Program-made: the position numbers and the translations under genes
The notes under the pieces: generated by a model
The model's database searches: none
Told to the model about the DNA's origin: nothing
The model's input: only the letters and a program-made list of their open reading frames with translations
Assembly (NCBI RefSeq): GCF_014356525.2
Contig: NC_052517.1
Location: 6,777,500-6,841,499 of the forward strand
Direction of reading: 5' to 3'
DNA: 64,000 nucleotides
Origin: Nilaparvata lugens
Taxonomy: Eukaryota > Arthropoda > Insecta > Hemiptera > Delphacidae
Shown: positions 1 to 10,590 of the stretch, in pieces
Position numbering within the stretch: the first letter of the stretch is position 1
Layout: each line of letters starts with the position of its first letter

Positions 1-78
1 ATTGAAAACTTGAACCAACTAGTTTCAATTTTTAGTTTTGATTCCATTCTTATTGAATTTTAAATCTAAATATCTCAC

Positions 79-179
79 CTCTTGTATTGGCATATTATGT
101 CCGGCTGGTGGGGACATTTGAGATGTGACTGTCACAGGAGGTGAATTCGGTCCACTGTCTGGATTACTATTTGGTTCAA
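79..179 (-). CDS. HDAC4: HDAC4-family exon: Ser/Pro-rich linker
   Basis: This is the most downstream exon in the window of a class IIa histone deacetylase. It spans 101 bp: two bases complete an Ile codon split with the exon at 5015-5128, then 33 codons end in frame 0 at a GTGAGA donor. The acceptor is a pyrimidine-rich tract ending in CAG. The peptide includes NPDSGPNSPPVTV and ends NMPIQE. The motif SGPNSPP resembles the SGPSSP stretch after the 14-3-3/NLS region of vertebrate HDAC4. It corresponds to residues 224-257 when counted from the Met in exon 20509-20615. The catalytic domain would follow off the left edge. Confidence 0.85.
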
Positions 180-327
180 CTGAAATAAAATAGAATTGCA
201 GAATATTACAAAAAAGTTGAGTAAAACAAGTTTAGTTCAATTACAGATTACTAGAGCCCTTATTTTATTTTAGACATGACTAGTTTCTGACGATTCTCTC
301 CATTATCAGTATTATAAGTTCAACTTA

Positions 328-696
328 GGGCTCCGAGCTCGAGCTCGGGATTTAGCCAAGTTCTAGAGTCAGCTAGAGTCTAAACAGCTGGAGTCAGAAA
401 ATTGGCTTTCCAAAACGGGGCGTAGTCGCAGTTTTTATGATAATCTTTATTTTCTCATTTCTATAATAGGAGACATTTTTTCTTGACGAAATGAAACATT
501 CCTAAATAATTCAAAACAGCTGAAACTCAATTTTCTCTTCATTTTATTTTGTGTTCAATTTTCTAGTTTTTCGAAATTTAATTCAAACGTGACTATGACA
601 ATGACTGCGACTACGCCCCGTTTCGGAAAGCCAATTTTTGACTCCAGCTGTTTAAAGTCTAGAACTTAGCTAAATCCCGAGCTCGGAAACCAGCCC
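328..696. mobile_element. Family K foldback MITE, complete copy
   Basis: A 369-bp element with long inverted arms. The left arm begins gggctccgagctcgag and the right arm ends gctcggaaaccagccc. Both carry the shared blocks gtctaaacagctggagtc and ggggcgtagtcgcag. TA dinucleotides flank both ends, as in Tc1/mariner-type MITEs, but the superfamily is inferred. Half copies recur near 33330, 33950, 34480, 39610, 46500 and 47330. No open frame. Confidence 0.75.
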
Positions 697-967
697 TAAA
701 GGCATTCACAGACAGACGCGATACAGGGCTCGGGACGATTCGGTACGATATGTTATTACATAGCGGTAAATGAGAACGTGCACATAGCAGCGATATACCT
801 AGGAAAGCGATTTTATCGCAAGCGGTAGATCGCGTCGGTAATTCGGTCTACCGAATCTGTTCGGTAGACCGCTCGGAAATCAAGGCGGGAATCAGTAGTG
901 CACACCTTTCTTATCGCACATGAATGCAGTGTAGTTAGTAGCTAATAATTTAGTTCAATTTTTTTCC

Positions 968-1503
968 TACAGTTACGTTGAAAAGTGGCCATTGCTGCAC
1001 TGATTACAGAACGCAAAGAATCACTTTTCCGCTCTAGTGCAGGAAAAATTTTTCTGCACTCCAGATTTGCAACATGGCAACGCAAATACTTAGTAGGTTA
1101 TATGGAGCAACAGTGCAGCAAAATCAAAATGAAGTTGGTAACAGTGACTGCTGTGGCTGCTATAGTGAGCAGAGGTGCAACCAAGCACAACGCGCTAATT
1201 ATTATTCATTATATATTATAACCAACGACAACGAGGACTTTAGGATTTTAGGATTAAGGTTTTTATCAATAATAAAATTACACAGAAAAACATTTGATGC
1301 ATTTCAGGCAATTTTACCCATAATTACCCACTTTTCATATTCAATGGTAACTGTAGGAAAAACTTAATGTGAAATACGTGCGCAAAGTTCCTCTGCTGCA
1401 CTCAAGAAACCATTCCGCCCTCGCCTACGGCTCGGGCGTAAACGTTTCTTTCGGTGCAGCAAACTGTCACTTTGCGCACTAGTTGCACAAATAACTATTT
1501 AAA
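968..1503 (+). mobile_element. Family D element, copy 1
   Basis: A sequence of about 535 bp that recurs almost unchanged at 26217-26735 and 60063-60602. It starts tttttcctacagttacg, whose inverse gtaactgtaggaaaaa sits at about 1348-1363. Its last 130 bp fold as a hairpin (gtgcgcaaag / ctttgcgcac, tgctgcac / gtgcagca). It lies just upstream of the ATG of the Harbinger-like exon. A frame of about 78-100 codons is shifted by one base relative to copies 2 and 3, so coding function is doubtful. Superfamily not recognised. Confidence 0.75.
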
Positions 1504-1504
1504 T

Positions 1505-1578
1505 ATGGATCAGTGTTTACAAGAAGAAGCATTGCTTTTGTCGCTCGCCATGGACGAGGACGAACATGATGAGCCATT
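1505..1578 (+). pseudogene. First-exon remnant inside Harbinger-like element
   Basis: An ATG opens 24 codons (MDQCLQEEALLLSLAMDEDE, then H, D, E, P) and ends at a consensus GTAAGT donor. The acidic, leucine-rich short first exon resembles the N-termini of some Harbinger transposases, but this rests on impression rather than alignment. No downstream exon is visible before the right TIR, so it is a remnant carried by a deleted element. Family D separates it from the left TIR. Confidence 0.4.
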
Positions 1579-1881
1579 GTAAGTAACTTTTCATGTTTTA
1601 TAATTGAAATTCACGAACTTGAACCAAGAAATTACACATTATCAGATTTTTTTTTGACAAAATAACCTTGACATCGGTTTAAAGAAGCAATATGCATGCC
1701 AAAAGAAAATCAATTCCGTTTAGTAGTTATTGAACAGTTATTGATGGTTTTACCGAATTCCGAGCGTCTGCGTGCAGCGCGTGTGTGAATGTTCAGTTCG
1801 GTAAACTAGCGATATTTTCCCGAGCTCGATATCGCTCGGTTTGTCTCGAGCCAGTGTCGCGTCTGTCTGTAGAAGCCTTAA

Positions 1882-3196
1882 TGCCCGGTTGCAGAGTCGT
1901 TACATAAAATCAAACATAGCTATATGAGACCTAGTTAAAAATCACTGACAAAAATGGTTGGTCGTTGCACAGTCGTTTGCCGAAGCCCATTTAGCTATAT
2001 CTCGAATTAGCATCACACATAAGTCACACTGCAGCTCTATTCACTTTTTCGTACATGCTTCTATCCAACCAACGTCTTGGCATCGGGCAAAGTTTCGATC
2101 GACATTACTCTGAACATACCTAAAAGACCTCACATAAAATTTATAAACCATATGGCGAATCTTGGCTTTTGGCGAGATCAAAGACCATAAATCAGCTGAC
2201 AAGTGATTACACAGATGTGTGGAGAAGCCAGTCTATTTCTGTATTTCCATAAGGTCTAGTCTATAGTTTCAATCAGGTACTTGTGGATGAGAATACTGCG
2301 TGAGGTCTACTGTTCACAGAACTACTAGTATAAAAGGAAAAAGGAGCCTCCTTCATACGCCAATATTAGAGTAAAAATCAGACTATAGAATTATTCATCA
2401 TAAATCAGCTGACAAGTGATTACACAGATGTGTAGAGAAGCCAGTCTATTGCTGTATTTCCATAAGGTCTATAATTTCAATCAGGTTTTTGTGGATGAGA
2501 ATACTGCGTGAGGTCTACTGTTCACAGAGCTACTAGTATTATGAGGTTCATGCAAAGACCTTAAAGATGCATAGACTCACATGCAGCGCTAGTGTCGTAC
2601 TTGGAATTGAAATCGGCCATTGAAGGGGCAGCCTATAAGATTATTACATACCAATGCCTTTGTGATCCATAGTATTACAAATAAATAATATATAATATCT
2701 CATGCTAAAATACCCCAATGGCGGCCTTCAATTTCAAGTAAGAGCTATCATTGGGAAGGCATAGGCATTGTGGGTCTATATCTCTTCAAGGTCTTTGGGC
2801 GAGATTTCTCACCATATTTAGCGATTTGGATGTTAAAAACAATTAAAAAAAAACATATGGAGATAAAAAATAATTTACTTATATACAGATGGTTTTCCGT
2901 AAACATCTTTCAAAAAAGCTATCACAACCTCTAAAATGCATTTGGTGGGAGTAGATATTGGATTTAACAGCACGACTTCGGGCCCATAACTTAACTGACC
3001 GTTTTTAGCTACTGGAGAAATAAATAAGCTCTTTCTGACGACTGCGCAACGAAATCTTGTGCCTAATTGGGCGTTTTTAGTTTCATGGGAGCTATAGTTT
3101 ACTTTGACATCTGTGCAGCGAAAAGTTCGAGTTATGGCTTCATAAATAAGTTAAATGCCTGATTTTAACTTTATGTGAAGACTCTGCAACCGGGCA
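1882..3196. mobile_element. Family L TIR element, TAA-flanked
   Basis: A 1315-bp element whose ends are inverse copies of tgcccggttgcagagtc, extending about 35 bp with few mismatches. TAA borders it on both sides (1879-1881 and 3197-3199), and the left TAA is shared with the Harbinger-like element ending at 1878. This suggests PIF/Harbinger affinity. The interior contains family G units (2187-2540) and two inverted segments about gcctataag / gtctttgggcgag. No transposase frame was found. Confidence 0.65.
2187..2540 (+). repeat. Family G, two tandem units inside L
   Basis: Two successive copies of a repeat containing atcagctgacaagtgatt and ending cagaactactag. They are joined directly at ctactag|tataaaagg, the same junction as in the G array at 61850-62470. 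G also occurs at 33524-33917, 39188-39585 and 45182-46400. Confidence 0.7.
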
Positions 3197-3409
3197 TAAA
3201 TGTTTCAACTATTGAGATATTTTAATATTCATTCATTTATTTCAATTTTTTCAATCAGTATGAGAGTTCGATGAAGTATTCTAATAGGCCTACTTGAATG
3301 TTCAATTATAGAGAGTAACTAGTGCCTTTGTAATAATATTTCTCAATTACACGATTTTTCTATACAAAAATATTAAATTGAAAAATTCAATGGCACTAAA
3401 TATTTTCTA

Positions 3410-3646
3410 CTAGCAGGTGACCTGTGCTCTGCAAGGGTCTATTTTGAAACTTGACGAACTGAAAACTTGACGTAATGAAATCTTGAAGAATGTAAAATAG
3501 GCCCATAACCATCCTTGGTTAATTAAGAATCTATATGCAAAATGTGAAGTTGATGAGTTGAGTAGTTGAGACGTGATGATGCGTCATTCGTGAATTTCCT
3601 ATCCCCTACGTGTCAAAGCCAGTTCTTTCCTTTATTATAGTAAAGA
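3410..3646 (-). mobile_element. Short Helitron-like element (237 bp)
   Basis: Read on the minus strand it begins TCTTTACTATAATAAAGG and ends CACCTGCTAG. It lies between A and T, as Helitrons do. A closely related copy with the same ends lies on the plus strand at 59709-59948, and truncated 5' ends occur near 23155, 24160 and 62840. It has no coding capacity. Confidence 0.75.
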
Positions 3647-3728
3647 TTATTGATCATTAAGAACCATTTGGGCTCAGCCTACTGCATTCAATCATGTATC
3701 TCTCGATATCTAAATAATTTATATTCTC

Positions 3729-4470
3729 TAGTGAGATCCACGTTATAATGGCAGTGGAGAAAGATAGGAGAACAACGTTGCCGATCCTCGGTCTCAATGC
3801 CTTCTATAGACGGTAGCCGATCCACGTTTATTGATGTAATATTAACTGTTCATTCTCGTTTAAAATAATCAATTATATTTTATCATAGAGAAACAATAGC
3901 ATAAGTAGATATCCTATGATATAGGGCGTTTATGACGCAACTTTTACTGTTATCCCAAGCCGATTACTGTCGATTTTTCACTGTTTTGTTGAGGTGAGAG
4001 TGTATGAACGGCACAATATGAGAGACTACCAGCGTCATAAAGCTTTACAGGAAAGAACTACGTAGACTATCAGCTTGAGATAACAGTAAAAGTTGCGACA
4101 TTACGCCCTATACCATAGGATATCTACTAACTTATGTTATTGTTTCTCTATGATAAAATATAATTGATTATTTTAAAAGAGAATGAACAGTTGATATTAC
4201 ATTAATAAACGTGTTATATATACTTATGCTATTGTTTTTCTATGATTTTATTAAGCAAGGAATTATATTTTTCAATAATTTCATAATGAATTTTCATAAT
4301 TAAGATAGAATATTTTGTTCATCAATTATTAATTCTACATTGTTGAAAGACAATCTGGCAACAGAGCAAAGCGAGAAAGAGATAGTGCTATCCGCTTTGT
4401 TGAATGATAGACAAGGATAGCAATACCATTGCTAATCAAACACTGCCATTATAACGTGGACCTCACTATA
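3729..4470 (+). mobile_element. Family A MITE, interrupted by B
   Basis: Family A is a TIR element of about 350-380 bp with ends close to tatagtgaggtccacgttat and their inverse. This copy is complete but is split by a family B insertion and an inverted piece of A itself at 3884-4244. The interior motifs gccgatcctc, gatctggcaacag and gctatccgctttgttgaat recur in all copies. Confidence 0.85.
3884..4244. mobile_element. Family B MITE with inverted-flank rearrangement
   Basis: Family B has TIRs beginning catagagaaacaatagc and extending about 75 bp. A full B (3884-4152) is followed by an inverted copy of the adjacent A sequence (4153-4212), then a second B terminus ending ttctatg at 4244. The 7-bp target duplication attttat flanks the whole composite (3877-3883 and 4245-4251). 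Confidence 0.8.
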
Positions 4471-4673
4471 GAATTCATTAATCACATTGTGTAGAACCTA
4501 CTTAACATAAGGAAAGGCACAACAGGCTCATTCCCAAAACTGTCCCATTTCCAATTTATATTTTACTGTCCAAATCAAAATGTTGGTTATGTCACTTTCA
4601 CTTTTCAAAATACAATTTACGCTCTTCAATGCTCAGATAGACGAGCAAATTTTAAATCAAATAGGTACTATTA

Positions 4674-4860
4674 GGCTCAACTGACACTTACGCGACTGAG
4701 GTGGAGAAGAGACTGGACTCTAGTGGAGAGCATGTGTTTCCAAATGGTGACGTCGCGGAGACTAGAATCGACTGGTCTGAGTGTCACCATTTGAAAACAC
4801 ATGCTCTCCACTAGAGTCCAGTCTCTTCTCCACCTGAGTCGCATAAGTGTCAGTTGAGCC
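4674..4860. mobile_element. Foldback MITE (187 bp) flanked by TA
   Basis: Two arms of about 80 bp are inverse copies (ggctcaactgacacttacgc at the left, its inverse at the right). They enclose a short loop containing gtgacgtcgcgg. TA borders both ends. No coding capacity. It lies about 150 bp from the donor side of HDAC4 exon 5015-5128. Confidence 0.75.
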
Positions 4861-5014
4861 TAAGAGTCTAAAATCAAAAAATCTAGAACAGTAACTTGGT
4901 AATAATTATTTAAAAAGTCTAATTTTTGAATGTAACTAGAATTTTTTGAGCTTGAAACTTCACACTTCATCCTGATAGGATTTTATTAAAATTCTAAAAA
5001 AATAGAGTACATAC

Positions 5015-5128
5015 TAGCAAGCTGGCTCTTGCGCTTCGGATGACGATCCCGTCGTCTAGCAATGGGACTCGAGCGGCGCTCAATCACTCTCTGCTTCAGA
5101 CGCACTTTCAACAGATTCGGCTCGGAAG
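5015..5128 (-). CDS. HDAC4: HDAC4-family exon: 14-3-3 site and NLS
   Basis: A 114-bp exon. The acceptor ggcaacatcag lies at 5129 and the donor GTATGT at 5014. The first two bases complete an Ala codon begun in exon 9110-9249, and the last base begins the Ile codon finished at 179. The peptide starts ASEPNLLKVRLKQRVIERR and continues SSPIARRRDRHPKRK. Together with the preceding LRKT it forms RKTASEPNL, the Ser246-type 14-3-3 docking site of class IIa HDACs (Ser187 in this numbering). The Arg/Lys cluster at residues about 195-219 matches the nuclear localisation region. One extra Leu (EPNLLKV) differs from the usual EPNLKV. This exon is diagnostic of the family. Confidence 0.95.
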
Positions 5129-5149
5129 CTGATGTTGCCAATCCAGTTG

Positions 5150-6470
5150 TCACAGTTGACACCACAGTTTTGTCACGAGTAGGTCAATGATGTCATCACA
5201 GGTAGGTGGATAGTGTTGAAAGTAGGTTGATGATAGTAGACAAAAGTAGGTCAATATGGTCAAAAGTAGGTCAATATGGTCAAAAGTAGGAGGATTTTGT
5301 TGAGAATATGTCAATGTTGTGAGTTGATATTGTTGAAAAAAGATCAATTTTGTCACAAATAGGTCAATGTTGTCATCACAGGTAGGTGGATAGTGTTGAA
5401 AGTAGGTTGAAGATAGTAGACAAAAGTAGGTCAATATGGTCAAAAGTAGGAGGATTTTGTTGAGAATATGTCAATGTTATGAGTTGATATTGTTGAAAAA
5501 AGATCAATTTTGTCACAAATAGGTCAATGTTGTCATCACAGGGAGGTGGATAGTGTTGAAAGTAGGTTGAAGATAGTAGACAAAAGTAGGTAAATATAGT
5601 CGAAAGTAGGAGGATTTTGTTGAGAATATGTCAATGTTGTGAGTTGATATTGTTGAAAAAAGATCAATTTTGTCACAAATAGGTCAATGTTATCATCACA
5701 GGTGATGTCGAAATGAGGTAAATATTGTCAAAAGTAGATTAATTTAGTCAAAAATGGGAAGATGTTTGAAAATAAGTAGGAAGGTTGAAAAATTGATTAA
5801 AAGTAGGTGAATTAAGACATGACAGGGATGTATATGGTGTCAAAAGTAGGAAAATTTAGTCAGAAGTAGGAAGATGAATTAAATTAAGTGGAAGGTTTAA
5901 AAATTGACAAATTTTATTAAATGTGGGTAAATTTTGTCATGTAAGGTACGTAGATGGCGTCAAAAGAAGTTCAATTTTGTCAAGAAATGTAGGTAGATGA
6001 TGTCAAAAAATGTAATGTAATGTGGATTGATATTGTTAGAGGTAGATAAATTTTGTGATCATAGGTGGGTAATTGGTGGCAAAAGTAGGTAAATTTAATC
6101 AAAAGTAAGAACATGTTTAAAAGTAAGTAGGTAGGAAGGTTCAAAAATTGGCAAATTTTGTTTAAAGTGGGTAAATTTTGCCATGAAAGGTGCGTAGATG
6201 GTGTCAAAAGTAGGTTAATTTGTTTGTAATAGGTAAATTTTGCCAAAAATAGGTAAATTTTGTCATTACAGGTATATAGATGATGTCAAAAGAAAGTAAA
6301 TGTTGTTACAAGTAGGTTGATAGTATTAAAAGTAGGTATATTTTGTCAAAATTAGGTCGATGTTGTCATCACAGGTAGATGGTGTCGAAAGTAGGTCAAT
6401 GTAGTCAAAAGCATGATGATGTTGATAATTGTCAATATTGTCAGAAGTAGGTCAATATTGTCAATAAATG
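5150..6470. repeat. Minisatellite, about 20-bp core with 160-180-bp higher order
   Basis: Reiterated blocks of the type gtcaaaagtaggtcaatatt form a long array. In its first part, larger units restart at tgtcatcaca (5191, 5371, 5531), giving spacings of 180 and 160 that differ by one 20-bp core. Further right the array is more degenerate. It begins about 25 bp upstream (minus-strand sense) of the acceptor of HDAC4 exon 5015-5128. Long open frames here are artefacts of periodicity. Confidence 0.85.
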
Positions 6471-6529
6471 TAGGTAGATGATGTCAAAAGTAGGTCAAAA
6501 TTGTCATCAGTGGGTCAATTTTGTCAAAA

Positions 6530-6800
6530 ATAGGTCGACGTTGTTGCAAGTTGACCCAACATTGTCGCAAGTTGACCCAATGTTGTCGCAAGTTGACCGA
6601 ATATTGTCGCAAGTTGACCCAATGTTGTCACAAGTTGACCCAATGTTGTCGCAAGTTGACCCAATGTTGTCGCAAGTTGACCGAATATTGTCGCAAGTTG
6701 ACCGAATGTTGTCGCAAGTTGACCCAATGTTGTAGCAAGTTGACCCAATGTTGTTGCAGGTTGACCCAATGTTGTTGCAGGTTGACCCAATGTTGTTGTT
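6530..6800. repeat. Minisatellite with 21-bp unit
   Basis: About twelve units of tgttgtcgcaagttgaccca-type sequence, 21 bp apart, ending in a short (ttg)n run. Because 21 is divisible by three, three frames stay open with seven-residue periodic peptides. None is a likely protein. It looks like a homogenised derivative of the adjacent 20-bp array. Confidence 0.9.
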
Positions 6801-7694
6801 GTTGTTGTTAGATCACACACAGACAGATGCAACAGTTGAAGGAAGATGAAAAAGAAAGCAAAACACACAAACACATGCCATTAGATTTGTTAGCAACAAA
6901 ATACACTGAAAAATTGTATTAATTTTATAAGTATATATTACTTCAAAAATCGTATTAGTTTTACTTGTATACTGATGCATAATAATTTCATGGAGGGCTC
7001 ATTGATAAGACATTATTCATTGATGAGGATCTTCATGGAGTTAGTGTGAGCCTTTAAGTGTATATATTTCAAATAAATAAATAAGTAAAAACGTAATAAC
7101 AATGAGTAATTTGACAATAAAAGTAGTAATTATTACAAAAACGTTCTTGCAATAACTGATGTAATATCAAAAACAGAATTTCCAAAAGGGGTGAGGAAAT
7201 TTCTATTAGCAGATTAATATAATTGAGAAATCAAAATTGGAAAAATGATCGAAGAATAACACTTGCAAGACCCATTGACGGCTTTAATTATTATAGAAAA
7301 TATAAATAATTTATAATAGTTTTTATTTAATCAACTATAAATTTATTATATTAGCTAGGTGACGCCAAACTGAAATCGACTCCCCACTATCAAAGAGATG
7401 TAACATAACAATATTTATTTATTTGAAAATTATAACTTCCAAGTATCTAATTGGTTGCTAATGAAATATGTTATTACTACTGTTTAAATACAATAGAAAA
7501 CCTACAAATAATGCACTATAAAACATGCATTCAATATTATAAAATGATCAATCAGTTACACAAATGATAACATTCAAATGGATCAAATTCAAGTATTATT
7601 TGAAAATAAATATCTTTATTCCCCCCAGGAAAATTAAATAAATTTCAAAAGAAAAATCCAGCATCGGGTTTCAATAAGTTGGAATCAATGTTGA
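6801..7694. other. AT-rich intronic DNA, no recognised feature
   Basis: Intron of HDAC4. It contains a short aaataaataaataa run near 7070 and scattered AT-rich sequence. I see no exon-like frame with splice signals and no repeat that recurs clearly elsewhere in the window. Confidence 0.5.
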
Positions 7695-8074
7695 TATAGT
7701 GAGGTCCACGTTATAACGGCAGTGGAGAAAGATAAGAGACAAACGATGCCGATCCTCTGTCTTGTCAATGCCTTCTATAGAGAGTAGCTGATACCGGTTT
7801 ATTTGATGTAATATTAACTGTTCATTCTCGTTTAAAATAATCAATAATATTTTATCAAGCAAGAAATTATATTTTTCAATAATTTCATAATGAATTTCCA
7901 TATTTAAGATGAAATATTTCGTTAATTTATTATTGATTCTACATTGTTGAAAGACAATGGGGCAACAGAGCAAAGCGAGAAAGAGATAGCGCTATCCGCT
8001 TTGTTGAATGATAGACAAGGATAGAAAAACCATTGCTAATCAAACACTGCCATTATAACGTGGACTTCACTATA
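7695..8074 (+). mobile_element. Family A MITE, complete copy
   Basis: An intact-looking copy of about 380 bp. The left end is tatagtgaggtccacgttat, and the right end is cgtggacttcactata with one change. The interior agrees with the copies at 14024 and 37078. It is the cleanest undisturbed example of the family in the window. Confidence 0.85.
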
Positions 8075-8206
8075 GATATAATATACACATTATTGTAAAA
8101 TAACTGCCTTGGAACTCTGAATCTAAAAAAAAAACAGGAAAATGTTGCGAAAAATTTGTTGCAAATCTCAGAAGATTGGGAAAACTGAGGTTTTAGTAAC
8201 CTCAAG

Positions 8207-8863
8207 CATAGAGAAACAATAGCGTAAGTAGATATCCCATGGTATAGGGCGTTTATGTCGCAACTTTTACTGTTATATCAAGCCAATTACTGTCGATTTT
8301 TAATGTTTTGTTGGGGTGAGAGTGTATGAACGGCACAATATGAGAGACTACCAGCGTCATAAAGCTTCACAGGAAAGAACTACGTGGACTATCAGCTTGA
8401 GATCAAGCTTCATTCATGATGATATTATAGAGAAACAATAGCGTAAGTAGATATCCCATGGTATAGGGAGTTTATGTCGTAACTTTTACTGTTATCTCAA
8501 ACCGTAGTTCTTTCCCGTGAATCTGTGTGACACTGGTCGTACTAATCTCATACTGTGTCGTTCATACACGCTCACCCCAACAAAACAGTAAATCGACAGT
8601 AATCGGCTTGAGATAACAGTAAAAGTCGGGACATAAACACCCTATACCATGGGATATCTACTTATGCTATTGTTTCTCTATGATAATATTCATAGAAGGG
8701 TCTTTTTACAGTAAATAAATCTGCAAACTTCGACTCCCGTAACTTTGACTCTTGGTGAATGTAGAAACAAGTACCGTATTAGAGAAATTTCTAAAGAATT
8801 ATCTACAATCTATCCTCTATGATATCCTCATGGGATATCTACTTATGGTATTGTTTCTCTATG
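8207..8863. mobile_element. Family B MITE cluster with shared target duplication
   Basis: The outer left B end (8207) and outer right B end (to 8863) are flanked by the same 7-bp duplication cctcaag. They therefore bound a single insertion that contains a truncated B (8207-8403), a nearly full second B (8426-8682), about 125 bp of unrelated sequence, and a terminal B fragment. This points to B inserting into B followed by loss of internal sequence. Confidence 0.75.
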
Positions 8864-9109
8864 CCTCAAGTAACCTAAACTGAGGTTAGTAACTGACAAT
8901 TTACAAAATTGACAAAACTAAATCGAAAATGTGGTTAGAAAGATCGGAGAAAAACAAACTGAGCTTTTATTAGTTACTAACCAACTCGAAAAAGGAAAAT
9001 CAAAGGACCTGAAAATGCGGAAAACTGTTGAAAAAATGTAAAAAAAACTGAACAACTAGGCAAAACACAAAATTAGAAAGCAGGAAAATGCGGAAAACTG
9101 GATTTTCAC

Positions 9110-9249
9110 CTGTTTTTCTAAGAGGAAAGTCGTCATCGAAGTTTTTGAGCAAAGGATTGAGATGATAAGGCGGCACTACACTACCACTCCCTGTCACGGA
9201 GACCACCTGTTTCGACTGAGAATCGGATCCTGCATTGTGTAACACCGAC
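9110..9249 (-). CDS. HDAC4: HDAC4-family exon ending DDDFPLRKT
   Basis: A 140-bp exon with acceptor gtattttag at 9250 and donor GTGAAA at 9109. One base completes a Trp codon from exon 11887-11966. Forty-six codons then follow and one base is left over, matching the next exon. The peptide runs from SVLHNAGSDSQ through PPYHLNPLLKNF to DDDFPLRKT. DDFPLRKT immediately before ASEPNL is the hallmark of class IIa HDACs. These are residues 140-185. The Ser/Gly/Val-rich middle is variable in the family. Confidence 0.95.
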
Positions 9250-9344
9250 CTAAAATACATCAAAAATCACAATTTAAAACAGATAAATTACAATTATATT
9301 ATAAATATATATAATATAAATTATCTTCAATTTATCTACAATTA

Positions 9345-9832
9345 TATTATTAATAATAATAATAATTGCCTTTATTGATCAAATATTTATGCATTTATTG
9401 AGAATACATTACATGAAAAAAATACAACTCGAAGAGATTTACAGCTAAACGCCAAAACAAACCTCATTTACACAAAAAGTATGACACAAATGATTTAGGA
9501 ACAATTATTGATTACTTAAAATTGAAAAGCAAAACAAAACTAGATAAAGGAAAGAGAAAAAAAGTTGCTTGGAGAAAAAACTGTTTTAGAAATAAGAACT
9601 TGATATTAAAAATTAAGATAAAAGTTGCTTAAAAGATAAGAAAGTTAGAGAAAAGTTGATTATAAATAAGAACTAAATTAAAAATAAAATCTAATCAAGA
9701 AAACGAAAAAGCTGATAGAAGAAAAAGAACGGGGTAAAAATAAAAGGAATAATATATTGAAGGTCTGCAAAATAATGTGACAGTTAAAATTGAAGAGCTT
9801 GCATAGATTTAAAACAAAATTTGCGTAAATTA
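9345..9832 (-). repeat. Family M repeat, left copy of a direct pair
   Basis: An A-rich sequence that starts after an aataataat run with tgcctttattgatcaaat and includes tttacagctaaacgcc. Some 400 bp of it is repeated in the same orientation at 10715-11130, with family I between the two copies. The minus-strand reading ends in an AATAAA-like signal and (att)n, suggesting a retroposed 3' end. Confidence 0.6.
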
Positions 9833-9837
9833 TCAAC

Positions 9838-10501
9838 AAAAAATCTGGCGTGGCGCACTCACACAACTTTCCTTGCCGTTATGAAAATTGATCACCTGAC
9901 GCTAGTGTTCCCGCGCATCTCAAGTCTACTATCGCCAGCTGGTGACAGGGCGAAAACGCTGGAGACACACATGAGGTCTGCTATCTCTTCATAGTGAATG
10001 ATTTAATAGAATCAACAATAATTTGCAATTGAATAATCTTATTTTCTCGAATTTAAAGCTTATTTTCAATTTTAGGTGAAAATGTTACTGAACATTAATT
10101 GTAGAGATTTTTATGCTCAATCTACTCCACTTGATTTTTTTTTGTTTCAATTGTATCTGAAGCCTGATAATTGGGAATCTATCTGCATTGATGGGGCGGA
10201 GCTCCTGAAATTTTTACAGATATGGGACTTGTGGCAGTTGATAGAGCTCATCGATGACTATTTCAGGTACAACTTTAATCAAAATCGTTGGAGCCGTTTT
10301 CGAGAAAATCGCGAAAAACCCTGTTTTTGACAAGATTTTCGCCATTTTAGCCGCCATCTTTAATTGAATTCGATCGAAACTGTTCGTGTCGGATCCTTAT
10401 ATTGTAAGGACCTTACGTTCCAAATTTCAAGTCATTCCGTTAATTGGGAGATGAGATATCGTGTACACAGATGCATACACTCATACACACACACACACAC
10501 A

Positions 10502-10590
<89 letters not shown>

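Larger units (their letters stand above)
700..1878 (+). mobile_element. PIF/Harbinger-like DNA transposon (non-autonomous)
   Basis: The terminal inverted repeats read aggcattcacagacagacg on the left and, as reverse complement, aggcttctacagacagacg on the right. Each end is bordered by the trinucleotide TAA (697-699 and 1879-1881), the 3-bp target duplication expected of PIF/Harbinger elements. Subterminal regions at 720-900 and 1745-1860 contain repeated cggtaccgaat-like blocks. A short exon-like frame lies at 1505-1578 and a family D element occupies 968-1503. It lies in the intron between HDAC4 exons 5015-5128 and 79-179. No transposase catalytic region remains. Confidence 0.75.

Noticed and set aside
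985..1221. Family D frame (MAIAALITERKESLF...) as a gene
   Set aside because: Frameshifts differ between the three copies, and the changes do not spare the reading frame.
968..1503. Family D as a Helitron because of its 3' hairpin
   Set aside because: No CTRR end after the hairpin and no clean A|T insertion. The empty-site comparison suggests a short duplication instead.
5150..6470. CRISPR-like array
   Set aside because: Repeats are contiguous and degenerate without unique spacers. This is an intronic minisatellite in a eukaryote.
6478..6874. Periodic frames (QVDPMLS / QLATTLG) as a repeat protein
   Set aside because: The 21-bp DNA period explains the heptad in every frame and on both strands. 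It lies in an HDAC4 intron.
9000..9263. 87-codon minus-strand frame starting MMYFRSVLH
   Set aside because: Only its central part is exonic (9110-9249). The start and end read through the acceptor and donor into introns.
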